From Apiosordaria backusii (lineage: Eukaryota > Ascomycota > Sordariomycetes > Sordariales > Lasiosphaeriaceae), in assembly GCA_030549205.1 (NCBI GenBank), contig JAUKTV010000003.1, positions 806,001 to 870,000 of the forward strand: 64,000 nucleotides of DNA, written 5' to 3'. Shown here in pieces: positions 46,042-55,856 of the stretch. Position 1 is the stretch's first letter, and each line of letters begins with the position of its first letter. A model generated the notes under the pieces. The model was given only the letters and a program-made list of their open reading frames with translations, had not been told where the DNA came from and made no database searches. The translations under genes were made by a program, and so were the position numbers.

Positions 46042-47565
46042 ATGGCCGATTCCGAAGTGCTCACCAATCTCTGCAGCATCTGCCACGTTGAACCTCCCAA
46101 ATACACGTGCCCCCGATGCAAAGTCCAGACGTGCTCCCTCGCCTGCAGCAAGAAACACAAAACTCGCGCCGAATGCGATGGCGTCCGCAACCCACGAGAA
46201 TTCATGCCAATTCACGAATTACGCACTCCTAGAGGCCTCGATCACGACTTCAACTTTCTGTCCTCCATCGAGCGCGACCGTCTGCGCGCCGAGCAAGAAA
46301 TTGTCGAGGTCCGTCGTCTGCTCGACCCCAAAGAACTTCACCCGCCAACCCAGGCCGAAGAACAAAAGCTCTTTCGTAAAGTGTGGATCGGTGACGAGCT
46401 GCGCTTCGAGGCTGTAGACAAGCAACAGCAACAACAAAATGATAATCCGAGTAACATCATGGTTCGCCAGGTCCGCCGTCGGTTGAAAAATCTCGACATA
46501 GACGTCGTGTACATGCCTAAAGGGATGAGCCGACAGAGAGAAAACAAAACATCATGGAACAAGAGAACAAACACAATAAACTTCCAAGTCGAATGGCTGA
46601 TTTATGATTCCTCATCTCAACAAAAGCCACAGAAGATCCTTTACAAAGCCCTCGAAAGTACACCCCTCTATTCAGCCTTGACCAGTGCCGTCTCCTGGCA
46701 CAACGGGCAGCTCGACCGCCTCTCCCGCGAAGCAGATCCAGATTTTGACCAACAACATCCCTTCAAAAAGCCGAAACCCGATCCCATCCCACCTTCCGCA
46801 ATCCAAGATCCCGCCACCTCCGCCTGGTCATCCTCCCCCTATTGCTTCCAGCACCCTCTAAATTCAACGTGGTTTTCGTTGTCGTCCTCCCCGTCCGTCG
46901 AAACCACGCTAGATGAGCAATACCGCTCGTACGGGTTTTACCTCAAAAAAGGCACAAAAGAAGCTCCAAACAGCCGGACTTTGATCCCGCTTTCTCCAGA
47001 CAGTAACCTAACCGATGCTCTAAAAGGGAGGACGGTAGTGGAGTTTCCAACTATTGTCGCCATCCAGCCTGGTGTTCCCCTCCCGGCATTACATGAGATT
47101 GGAGAATGGATACCGCGCCCGCCACCACCGCCACCGCAACCCAGAGCAGCACAGGAAAAAAATGATAGAAAGAGGACATTTGACAAGGGGCCTAGAGGGC
47201 GGGGTGGTAGAGGTGGTGGGAGAGGAGGGAAAAGGGTCAAGTTCGAGAGGGAGCAGGATACAAAAGATCTTGTTGCTGAGGAGAGTGATGGTAGCTCAGA
47301 CGAGGAGGGCCAAATTGACGAGAATCAGGATGCAGAGATGGAGGATCAACCGCAGCAGCAAAGGGGGCTAAAGATGGATGTGGATGAGAATGGTGCCATG
47401 GTTGTGGATATGGGTGCGGATGTGGGGGTGATTAATATGGATGATGTGGCCAAGGCGATGGCGATGGATCAGGCTAGGTGGGAGGAGGAGCAGGAGAGGG
47501 AGAGGAAGACGGTGAAGTTGCCTGGTGGGGGGGTGTTGGTTGATTATGGGAGTGATTCGGATTGA
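46042..47565 (+). CDS. BCD1: Box C/D snoRNA assembly factor Bcd1 (zf-HIT protein)
   Basis: Single exon, 507 aa. I start at MADSEVLTNLCSICHVEPPK; upstream in-frame sequence is not conserved-looking. The zf-HIT finger is at about residues 11-46: CSICHVEPPKYTCPRC, CSLACSKKHKTRAEC, with paired C/C and C/H zinc ligands. Next come the Bcd1 core features GLDHDFNFLSSIERDRLRAE, VRRRLKNLDIDVVYMPKGMS, NTINFQVEWLIYD and LDEQYRSYGFYLKKGT. The C-terminus has an RGG-like block (GPRGRGGRGGGRGGKRVKFE) and an acidic tail. In yeast, Bcd1 is a nuclear factor needed for stable box C/D snoRNPs and works with the R2TP/Rsa1 pathway. Family assignment is strong. Confidence 0.93.
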   Translation: MADSEVLTNLCSICHVEPPKYTCPRCKVQTCSLACSKKHKTRAECDGVRNPREFMPIHELRTPRGLDHDFNFLSSIERDRLRAEQEIVEVRRLLDPKELHPPTQAEEQKLFRKVWIGDELRFEAVDKQQQQQNDNPSNIMVRQVRRRLKNLDIDVVYMPKGMSRQRENKTSWNKRTNTINFQVEWLIYDSSSQQKPQKILYKALESTPLYSALTSAVSWHNGQLDRLSREADPDFDQQHPFKKPKPDPIPPSAIQDPATSAWSSSPYCFQHPLNSTWFSLSSSPSVETTLDEQYRSYGFYLKKGTKEAPNSRTLIPLSPDSNLTDALKGRTVVEFPTIVAIQPGVPLPALHEIGEWIPRPPPPPPQPRAAQEKNDRKRTFDKGPRGRGGRGGGRGGKRVKFEREQDTKDLVAEESDGSSDEEGQIDENQDAEMEDQPQQQRGLKMDVDENGAMVVDMGADVGVINMDDVAKAMAMDQARWEEEQERERKTVKLPGGGVLVDYGSDSD

Positions 47566-49769
47566 TTGGGAGAGGCCATTGTGGAGAGGTTGGAAGATTT
47601 CGAAAGAAAAAAAAACCAGTGGGCGTGAACAAGTGGGATGGAAATACCTGCTGATTTACAAGTTTGCAAGGTTGCAATGAGTATATGGATTAGACCATAT
47701 ATACCAAGTTTTGGAATATATATATAAATAAATAATACATTAATCATAACATCATGATCACCTCAGGCTGGTTAGGTAGGTTGAGTGTCAACTGCCCTGT
47801 GTCCATGTCTTAACAAGACACAACCTTTTCGGAGACCCCTTTCTTTCTTTCTTTCTTTCTTTCTTCCCGGGCAGCGACCCCCCTCCACATATTTTTCCAC
47901 CTTGACCCCTAACCTCGACAAAAGACCAATGTACCTGGTTTTCTAGGTACACACTGATTCTAAGCATCCTAAGTAAAAAATCTTGATATTTTTTGTTGGT
48001 ATACTAACATTTGTACTCTGAAGAGCGTATATATCTAGTTTTTATTTTGATGGCAAGTACCTAGTCTGATTACGAAGTGGCTGTTCTTCTTACACTTCTT
48101 TTGGTGGTGGTATATAGGGGGGCGCTGGGAAGGCAGAGAGGGGGCTACGAAAGGGGGCTTTCTTTAATAGAGACATCGGTTTTGGGAGGGTAAATGTTGT
48201 TAATTTTGGAGACAAATGAACGGCAGAAGGCGGCGAGCAAAGGGGCAAGAAGGGGTATGGATGGTGATGATTGCGGGTCGAGTGTATGAGCTGTGGTTGG
48301 GATTTACGATCCCGCTCCCTTTTTTTGTCATAAAGGGAGGGTACCTGGTTGTAGTTTCATGGTCGAGTTCAAGCTATGTGTCTAGGTAGGTAGAATGTTG
48401 AATGTGAGGTTGGGGGTACAGTCGTGTGTTTTGGCATATAAGTAAGATAAAGGAAACAAACGACTGATGGGTTGTATGGCTATGTGCAGCTGTTAGAAGT
48501 CGAGGATGTGTGGTGCCTTGGTCGTGAGTTTGGGATTTTGATTCGACGTTGAAGAAATGGATGATGTTGTTATTTTTCTTGAGAAAAAGAGGATATTATT
48601 AGGACCCTGTGTCATTTGTACGTGCGGGGAGTTGTTCTGATACATTTGCTGTGGGACCTGTCGATGGTGTTGACCATGCCAACAAAACTGTGTTGTTGAG
48701 CTTGAAGTTACGATGGGTGCCGATACAGTTGTTTTTTACAACAAGCATATTGTGGTGCTGGCTGAGAGCCATGATCATGTTTTTCTTTTTGATAGGGATT
48801 TCTTCAGATGGTACGATGCCATGTATGCCCACGTCTTCGTTCCCCTCCTCACATCCTATACTTGGTTGAGCACTCTGAGATAGCCTGGCCCGGTGGTTTA
48901 TTTGGCTATTGCGATGGTCAGCAGTAATCGACTGTGCCGAACGTTTTCAGGAGTGCGTTGACCAGGTATAGGATGTTTTTGGGGGTCAGTGGGTTCGAGT
49001 ATAAGGTCGGGCAGCTGGGAGGGAGTTTTTTTGAAGTTGTCTTGAGGTTGGGGAGGGGGTAGCAGGGCAGCAAGATGTATGACTTAGGAAATGAGGATGG
49101 ATATGAGAGTATTGGATATTTACTGTACTTGCTTAGAAGGTGTTAATAATCTTGTTCAGGTAGTTTAATGTTTTTGGCGTCGGTTTCAATGGGAGAAAGG
49201 AATGTCTGAAGGTTGGCGTGAGGCCGAGATGAGCAGAAGCTGTCAATTTACCAAGTGAGGAGATAAACAGGAGATGTCACCACCGATGTGATCACCAGTT
49301 ATGGTCATCCAAGGCAGTTCCTTCTGCTTTAATGCAAACTTGCTAATTTGTCGTCGATGTTGACGTACTCCCAAGATACTTGACTCGACATACTTATCGC
49401 GATGGAAAGGTGACAATCAAACACCCAGTACATATATTCTAGTCCAATTCAAGACATCTTCATAACTAACAACGGCTAAATGATGTGTAACAAGCTGCGG
49501 GAGTCGTGCTGTGAAATAGTTGGCCTTGGCACACTGGAGCTGTCTCTGAGTGGTTATCGGAGTGCTTTAATGCACCCACCCATGTGTGGGGCTTTCACAC
49601 GAGGCACTCACGACTTTAATGAGCTTGCACTTTGCACAAACACCTCTGGGTATTTCAAATTCATCCGAAACCACAACAAAAAACCGAACCGGGTATTATC
49701 TTTGCTTCCAGAAAGAACAACAAAACTACCCTCTTATTCATTCCACCAGCATGCAGCAACTTCCAACGC
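47566..49769. other. Convergent 2.2 kb gene-free region
   Basis: 3' flanks of BCD1 (+) and the acyltransferase (-). A (TTTC)6 microsatellite lies near 47840-47864. No gene recognised. Confidence 0.5.
47840..47864. repeat. (TTTC)6 microsatellite
   Basis: Tetranucleotide run in intergenic DNA. Confidence 0.85.
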
Positions 49770-51260
49770 TCAAGCGCCCTTCTCATGCTCCTTGACAAGG
49801 TGCTCGTCAAATTGAGCCCACTGCCCTTTAACCTTGTACGCTGACGTCCAGTAGTTGCCATTTTCATCCTTTCCAAACACAAAGAAGCCATCCACTGGCT
49901 TGATTGGACCATGGTTCTCCTGAACATAGGACGGTCGGCATGATACTCCCGGCTTCTGCACCTTGCGAGCTGGGGCAAAGTCGAGGTTGAACAAGCCCGC
50001 CTTGGACCAGTTGGAAAAGCCGATCTGAGCCATGCCACCATCGCCGAAGATAACAATGGGGAGGCCAGGTCCCTCTCGTACCATGGCGTAGTAGGCCTCG
50101 TGCTGAGCCCGAGTGCCTTGCTCGTTGATGGCGCGCCGCACCTGCCTCGCGAGCCAGCTCAGTGGCCTGGTGTTGACATCACCGGCTGTGACAAGAACGT
50201 TGCCCCAGCCAAAGGCATTGCCGACGTATGGATGCTTGGATGAGTCGGGGATCAGATCTCCCTCAAACGCTTTGCGGAGGGACATGGCAATGGAGCCAGC
50301 CACCGTCCGGTTGGGGTCCATGTTTTGGGGTGCGACAACCGACTTCATCGTCCAGGCAGTGAGAATATCGCCTTCTGTCAAGAAGACCTTGGATGGATCC
50401 TCGCCTTTTTCGATTGCTTCCGCCCGGAGCTCCTCGAGCGCCTTTTCCAACTGCGTCTTCCAGTACGATTCCGGAATGCACACCATGCGGTTCTCTTTGG
50501 CCCGTGCCAACATGTCAAAGCCATATCCGAGACCCCATTTGAGCATACCGCCAAACCCAACCTTTTTGTCCATCAAACAATGTGTCTCTGTTGGCTTCCG
50601 GGTGCCCTTGGCCAAAGCTTCAAAGGGGTCACTGTCTAAACCGCATGGCGTGGGAATCTCGTCCTCTTTGCCCCAAAGCATGTTGCTCCAGCCCTCAACG
50701 ACATACTGCATACCCAAGGCATCAAAGGCGACATGCTGCCATTGAAGGACGGCGATCGTCTTGTCGGTAAAGGAATTGACGCGGAGACCTAGAACGGGGA
50801 TATCAGCGGTGAGATAATCGCTGATGCCGCCTGGCTTATAACCAGGCTCGAAAGCCAAGTCGGCAAGATCATCGGGGTCAGCGACGACAGCCGGCCTGGT
50901 GGACGGTTGCGGGATGCGGGACGCAGCCGGGTGCTGGGCGGCGGAGACCCCGTGATCGACATGGGCGTAATTGATGATGGGTCGGTCAGCTGAGAAGACG
51001 GTAGGGATATGCCACTCGATGTTTCCAGTTGTTGGGTTTTTCCGGAGACGTCCTCCAAGTCTCTGCCAGCCTTCCCTCTTGACAAGCCCTTCGAGGGCTT
51101 GCTTCAGCTTTTCCGGGTCCAAAACATCGTCGAAGACGAGAGATACAGCCATGTTGTTCCCCTGCACCAGCGGGCCGCTCTCGAAGAAATGGAGCGGCAC
51201 CACTCGGTCGGTAGGGACCGTCTCGACAGGTGGCTTCCCGCTACCAAACAATTTGTTCAT
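49770..51260 (-). CDS. BAHD-like acyltransferase (transferase family)
   Basis: Single exon, 496 aa. I start at MNKLFGSGKPPVETVPTDRV because an alternative upstream start adds a Cys/Phe-rich stretch unlike the family. The catalytic H-x3-D motif is at 176-180 in LQWQHVAFDALGMQYVVEGW, the usual place in this two-domain fold. N-terminal conserved features are VVPLHFFESGPLVQGNNMAV and LKQALEGLVKREGWQRLGGR. FNLDFAPARKVQKPG sits where the second structural motif (DFGWG in plant BAHDs) occurs but matches it poorly. Members transfer acyl groups from acyl-CoA to alcohols or amines, often in secondary metabolism. No adjacent biosynthetic genes are present, so the substrate is unknown. Confidence 0.82.
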   Translation of the reverse strand: MNKLFGSGKPPVETVPTDRVVPLHFFESGPLVQGNNMAVSLVFDDVLDPEKLKQALEGLVKREGWQRLGGRLRKNPTTGNIEWHIPTVFSADRPIINYAHVDHGVSAAQHPAASRIPQPSTRPAVVADPDDLADLAFEPGYKPGGISDYLTADIPVLGLRVNSFTDKTIAVLQWQHVAFDALGMQYVVEGWSNMLWGKEDEIPTPCGLDSDPFEALAKGTRKPTETHCLMDKKVGFGGMLKWGLGYGFDMLARAKENRMVCIPESYWKTQLEKALEELRAEAIEKGEDPSKVFLTEGDILTAWTMKSVVAPQNMDPNRTVAGSIAMSLRKAFEGDLIPDSSKHPYVGNAFGWGNVLVTAGDVNTRPLSWLARQVRRAINEQGTRAQHEAYYAMVREGPGLPIVIFGDGGMAQIGFSNWSKAGLFNLDFAPARKVQKPGVSCRPSYVQENHGPIKPVDGFFVFGKDENGNYWTSAYKVKGQWAQFDEHLVKEHEKGA

Positions 51261-52416
51261 CTTGTCAGTATGTGATTCAAAGAAACAAGAACTGCCGATG
51301 CTGACAACCGGCCAGGAAACGAATCGACAGAGAAATAGGGGGAATAGGGAGACAAAATCGCCACAGAAAGAAACCACAGAGTTACAGTCACAATCTCGTC
51401 AATATTGATTTTCTTTTTTATCAGCACCTCTGGCAACGCAACGAGAAGGGGGGATGGTGTGAGTAAATCATCGTCTCTGGCCACGACGAAACCACAATTT
51501 CGGCCTCTCGAGTCCCCGGCCAACGGAGGCGATCCCCTGTGATGCCTCGCTTCTGGGAATGTTTGCCCCTTGAGGGTTGGGAATGTCACGCATTATTCCC
51601 CTTGAGGGTTGGGAATGACACGCATTATTCCCCTAGACGTGGCACTTTGCGGACGTTTTTTTGCTTCTTCCTTTGCCGTTAACCGTTTTCGGTAGCCACT
51701 ACCGGTTTGTTGCATCGAGAACCACGCTACCGTTTGTGAAGGGGGGACTTACACGACGTTGCCCCTTTTCCCCGGCTGATCATCTCTGGCAGTTCCTCGT
51801 TTCCTGTCAACCAGTGCCAGAAAAATAACAACACGGGGAACCCAGCCGTCTGGCCCCGGTCCCAGCCGCATGTCTGCCGAGCCGAACTTCGCCAACGGCG
51901 CCGGTTCTGTCGCACGGATTATGGGTCCAGCCTCTCGGGTCCCACTCTCATGCGTTCTCTTGATGCGAAAACGTGGGATTAAGAGTGGGATTTGAGGGAA
52001 ATCACCAATGGTGATTCGTTTCAAATCTCTGCTCTTTCCAGTAGTGCCGAACTAATCAACACACTTTCTGCATGCCAAATCACGTTCCTTCAAGCAGCTA
52101 TTGGCACTTTAAGATCATAATCCCAGAGATACCAGGATTTCAGATGCGACCGGAAGGCAGAACCGAGTTGCTTTTTCTGAAATCCTTCTCAGCAAGGGTT
52201 CTTGTCCCCCTGGCGAAGATGCCATGTCGGATCAGGTTTGCAACAAAACTGGGCGCATGCCCGTTTGGAGCTGGGAAAATGGGCTTGATCCTTGTGGACA
52301 ACGATTATGACTGTTACTATCACCAGAAACACCATCGAATCCTGACCGCGCCGAGTCTTGACGACACGATTTGAGATCGAGATAGTAACAGAGACGAGAA
52401 GGCGGACAACGACAAG
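51261..52416. other. Divergent intergenic region with 32-bp tandem duplication
   Basis: Upstream regions of the acyltransferase (-) and the rhodopsin-fold gene (+). No gene recognised apart from the duplication at 51566-51633. Confidence 0.5.
51566..51633. repeat. 32-bp tandem duplication
   Basis: CCCCTTGAGGGTTGGGAATG followed by TCACGCATTATT is repeated directly with one substitution (GTCACG becomes GACACG), plus a third partial CCCC start. It lies about 300 nt upstream of the acyltransferase start. Confidence 0.9.
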
Positions 52417-53586
52417 ATGGATTTCAGCCAACTCCCACCACCAAGGGACCCCATTGGGCAAATGGGTGCTCCATACAATTCGCTTCAGATAGGAACGTTT
52501 GTTTCGTTCGTCGTGACTTACTTCATGGCGACTTTTTTTCTGGCCTGCCGGTATTTCCAAGCCCTCAAGTTAATCAAGAACATCGAAATAGATTTGAGTA
52601 GGTTGTTGGCTTCTTCACTGTCACTTTCGCCCACTGACCTTGAATTCTCCTCTAGTCATCCTCACCGTATGTTATGGCCTCGCTTTGGCATACTTCATCA
52701 CCATGGTCGGGCTGATGGACTATGGCTGGGCCAGACACATGCCCGAAATCATCGCCAGCAACTATCTCAACCTTCTCGAGTTCAACAACAAGCTGCTCCC
52801 CAACACGCTGATCTACCTCATCACTCCTGCAGTGACCAAGATGGCCATGTTGACCGTCTTGTTCAGGATCAACCCCTCGGTCAGGTACCGAATCTGCGTC
52901 GGGGTCGTGGGAGGGTGCATCTTTGCCTACACTTTTGTTCTGACATTCCTGACGGGAGGGCCATGCACGCCTCTCAAGGGCGACGAGACGATCAAGTGCT
53001 TGATGAATGTTGCCGTGGCGCAATCGGTGTTGAACATTGCGTCTGACATCGCCGTCATCCTGCTCCCTATTCCCACCATCATCAACTTGCAGCTGAGTTT
53101 CAAGCAGAAGTTGTCGGTTGGGGCTATCTTGGGCCTGGGATCTGCGTACGTTTTTTTCTTTCTCCAGTCGCTATCGTTCATCACCTTTAAGATATTAAAC
53201 TAACCCAACATCATAGAGTTGTCATTTGCTCTATTGCCCGCCTGCCGTACTCGATTTCGCTCCAGACATCCCAGGACCTTTCCTGGGAAGAAGGCATCCT
53301 CGGAATTTGGTCCATTGTGGAGATTAACATCGGCATTGTCTGCGGCTGCGCCATGAGGCTCAAGAAGTTGATCGTGGCGTACCTGCCAAAAATGGGCTGG
53401 AACAGCTCACACAAGAAGTCGACGCCATACGGCAGCCACTCGTGGGGCGGGACCACCGCCGCCGGTTCCAAGGGAGGGAACAAGACATTTGATGAGGCGA
53501 ACGGGACAAAGGGGGACTACCAATTACACAGCGTGCAAAAGGGCAGTGTAGAAGCGGGGGGGAGCACAGATAAGATCTTGGATTGA
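52417..53586 (+). CDS. Fungal rhodopsin-fold integral membrane protein (PTH11-like group)
   Basis: Exons 52417-52597, 52656-53145 and 53217-53586; 346 aa. Introns are GTAGGT...CTAG and GTACGT...ATAG. Seven transmembrane helices are readable: GTFVSFVVTYFMATFFLACR; ILTVCYGLALAYFITMVGL; NTLIYLITPAVTKMAMLTVL; ICVGVVGGCIFAYTFVLTFL; VLNIASDIAVILLPIPTII; LSVGAILGLGSAVVICSIAR; and GIWSIVEINIGIVCGCAMRL. The motifs SDIAVILLPIP and WSIVEINIGIVCGCA are hallmarks of the fungal rhodopsin domain family. No N-terminal CFEM domain is present, so it is not a classical Pth11. The tail is hydrophilic and Gly/Lys-rich. Ligand and signalling role are unknown. Confidence 0.9.
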
Positions 53587-54076
53587 GGCACCCACCTAAA
53601 TCAGCTGGGGAGCAAGGGTGATGATAATGGAAGATCAACGGGACATATATACTATCGAACATATCGAACACAACAACAACAATAACAACAACAGGACCGA
53701 AGCACAGGAAAACAAACGTGTCGACGGGATGGGACAGAAGAGGTACAAAAATGGGATGAGCGTTTGTTTATATCGCTTGGGTATGCGTTTTGGGTAAGGG
53801 ATGGTTTGGAAAAGGAAGATTCCCTTTGTAAGAACTATATATATATTTATATATATATGGCCATGGACTTTAAAGTTTAGAGAATAAATGAAGCAAAAAT
53901 TAGATCAACTCGATTGCGCCTTGGTGTCACTAGGTACTCACAAGTTATTGGAACACATCCAAATCAAGTAGACTCGTAGCTTGATTAGACCAAAGAACCG
54001 CTCAACAAGAGCTATATACAAACGCCCATAACAATCTCCAGAAAGCCTCTCCCTCTCCCATCTCTTCAAGTTCCCC
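53587..54076. other. Convergent intergenic region
   Basis: 3' flanks of the rhodopsin-fold gene (+) and pirin (-), with AT-rich TATATA stretches near 53838-53858. No gene recognised. Confidence 0.6.
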
Positions 54077-55282
54077 TTAATGAACCATACTCTTCCCAAT
54101 CTCACTCCTCCACCCCTTCGCCCTCTCAAACCCATTCGTATGGCTCTGGTAATCCACAAAAGCCTGATACACCTCCTCCTGAGAATTCAGCACAAACGGC
54201 CCATACTGCACAACAGGCTGATCCATCTTTTTGCCCGCAATCAGCACAAACCTCCCCGGCTTTGTTTCCGTCTCATCCACCCTCGCCACAACCCCATCTG
54301 CCCCCTCCTCCTCCTCCTCCTCCTCCCCAAAAACAACATTATGCCACTGCGACACCTTTTTCTCCTCCCCTTCCGTTTGCCCATCCCTAAAAATGACATC
54401 CCCACCCTCAAGCACATACGCAAACCCCGACCACCCCTTCGGAATCCCTTGCTCCACCCTCCCCCCCGGTTGAATCTCAACATCATAAAACACCACCGGG
54501 GTATACGCCAAATCCTTTACGCTCTCCACCCCATAGCTTTTTCCCGATATAACCTTGATTTTCACCTTGCCATCATCCACACTCACACTCGGTATCTCCT
54601 CGCTTTTTAAATCCCTGTACCTCGGCTCGCAGTATTTTAATTCCTTTGGCAGGTCAACCCAAAGCTGCAGACCAACGTTTGCCGACCCGTCGGGATTCTG
54701 CCTGGGCATCTCGGCGTGCATGATCCCCTTTCCGGCGGTCATGAATTGGAGGTCGCCAGGGTTGAGAGTACCGCGGTTGCCGGCAAAGTCTTCGTGGTCC
54801 ATCCCGCCTGTTAAGAGGTAGGTGATGGTTTCCTGCCCGCGGTGGGGGTGATCGGGGAAGCCAGCTCCGGGGGAGACACTAAAGTGATCGAGCATGAGGA
54901 AGGGGTTTAGTGACCTCAGCGAGGGCGTGCCGATGGACCTCCTGACTGTGGCCCCGGCGCCTTCGGATTGGGGTTTGGCGAGGAGGGTTTTGACGATCCG
55001 GCGGGGAGCGGTGACGAGGCGGGACATGGTTGCTTGCTGGGAGGGGGAGATAATCGTAGTAGGTGGGGAGATGTTGGTGGTGTTTGAAGAAGGGGGTGAA
55101 GTGAGGTTCAACAAAAGGCTCTTGATATGAACTGTGAGATCGGACAAAGAAGCAGGGATGTGGATGTCGATGCTCTTGATATCAAAGTCGGGGAGGTTGC
55201 TGGTAGTAGTAGTATAAAAGTAGGCGAGCAGTACACTGACAAGTACAACTGTGAGTGAAGATAAAAAAGAAAAAGTCTTCAT
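54077..55282 (-). CDS. Pirin-family protein with N-terminal membrane-anchor-like extension
   Basis: Single exon, 401 aa from the first ATG. The bicupin core begins near residue 86 (MSRLVTAPRRIVKTLLAKPQ), the usual pirin start, with LNPFLMLDHFSVSPGAGFPD then HPHRGQETITYLLTGGMDHE. The four metal ligands of pirin are present: His145 and His147 (HPHRG), His189 and Glu191 (GIMHAEMP). An acidic run (EEEEEEEG) interrupts the second cupin. The first 30 residues (FSFLSSLTVVLVSVLLAYFY) form a hydrophobic segment that would act as a signal anchor or signal peptide; most pirins lack this. The internal ATG at 55027 gives a conventional 316-aa soluble pirin. Pirins are Fe-dependent, with reported quercetinase or nuclear cofactor roles; activity here is not assigned. 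Confidence 0.88.
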   Translation of the reverse strand: MKTFSFLSSLTVVLVSVLLAYFYTTTTSNLPDFDIKSIDIHIPASLSDLTVHIKSLLLNLTSPPSSNTTNISPPTTIISPSQQATMSRLVTAPRRIVKTLLAKPQSEGAGATVRRSIGTPSLRSLNPFLMLDHFSVSPGAGFPDHPHRGQETITYLLTGGMDHEDFAGNRGTLNPGDLQFMTAGKGIMHAEMPRQNPDGSANVGLQLWVDLPKELKYCEPRYRDLKSEEIPSVSVDDGKVKIKVISGKSYGVESVKDLAYTPVVFYDVEIQPGGRVEQGIPKGWSGFAYVLEGGDVIFRDGQTEGEEKKVSQWHNVVFGEEEEEEEGADGVVARVDETETKPGRFVLIAGKKMDQPVVQYGPFVLNSQEEVYQAFVDYQSHTNGFERAKGWRSEIGKSMVH

Positions 55283-55856
55283 CTGAACTTCATGGGTGAA
55301 AAACCGGGACTCTTATACTTGTGTGGGCAGATGGAGATAGAACGCTGTGATTACAAGAAAAAGGACAAAGTGGACTCGTGATTTATAACTGATGAACAAC
55401 CGCTACGAAAGAAGTGTCTTGAAGCTTCCCCCCTGTGCCCCCCATGTTCTCGTCCCGCCCCTCCATCATCGTCGCTGTCAAGATGGATGAAACTGCCGGA
55501 AGAGAACTGGTGGCGGGGTCAAATCTAGCTCAGAAAGGCTTAGCGTCCCGCTGACAGCATGTTGGTAATTCGGCTGAAGAGCGACAAGAGCGAAAAAGTG
55601 GAGATTCTAAGAAGCTGAGGTGGTGCTGAGCTAAGCTCTGAATAAGAATACAATGTACATCGCTCATTGTCTATGACTTTTCAAGACCGCTATAGAGAGG
55701 TAATGTATCCCACCCACTTCGTCATGGGAATTAACAACAAAAGAAATGTAATCACAACTCAAAAACGCCGTCAATGCCATCCACCCCCACCGTTTCCCTA
55801 TCGTTCCAATCTACGCTATCAAAAATGAACACAGCCAACCCATTATCGTTTCATCT
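55283..55856. other. Intergenic region pirin / YME1
   Basis: Same-strand spacer. No gene recognised. Confidence 0.6.

Noticed and set aside
49770..55282. Secondary-metabolite cluster around the BAHD-like acyltransferase, rhodopsin-fold and pirin genes
   Set aside because: No polyketide synthase, NRPS, terpene synthase, P450 or transporter is present; neighbours are housekeeping genes.
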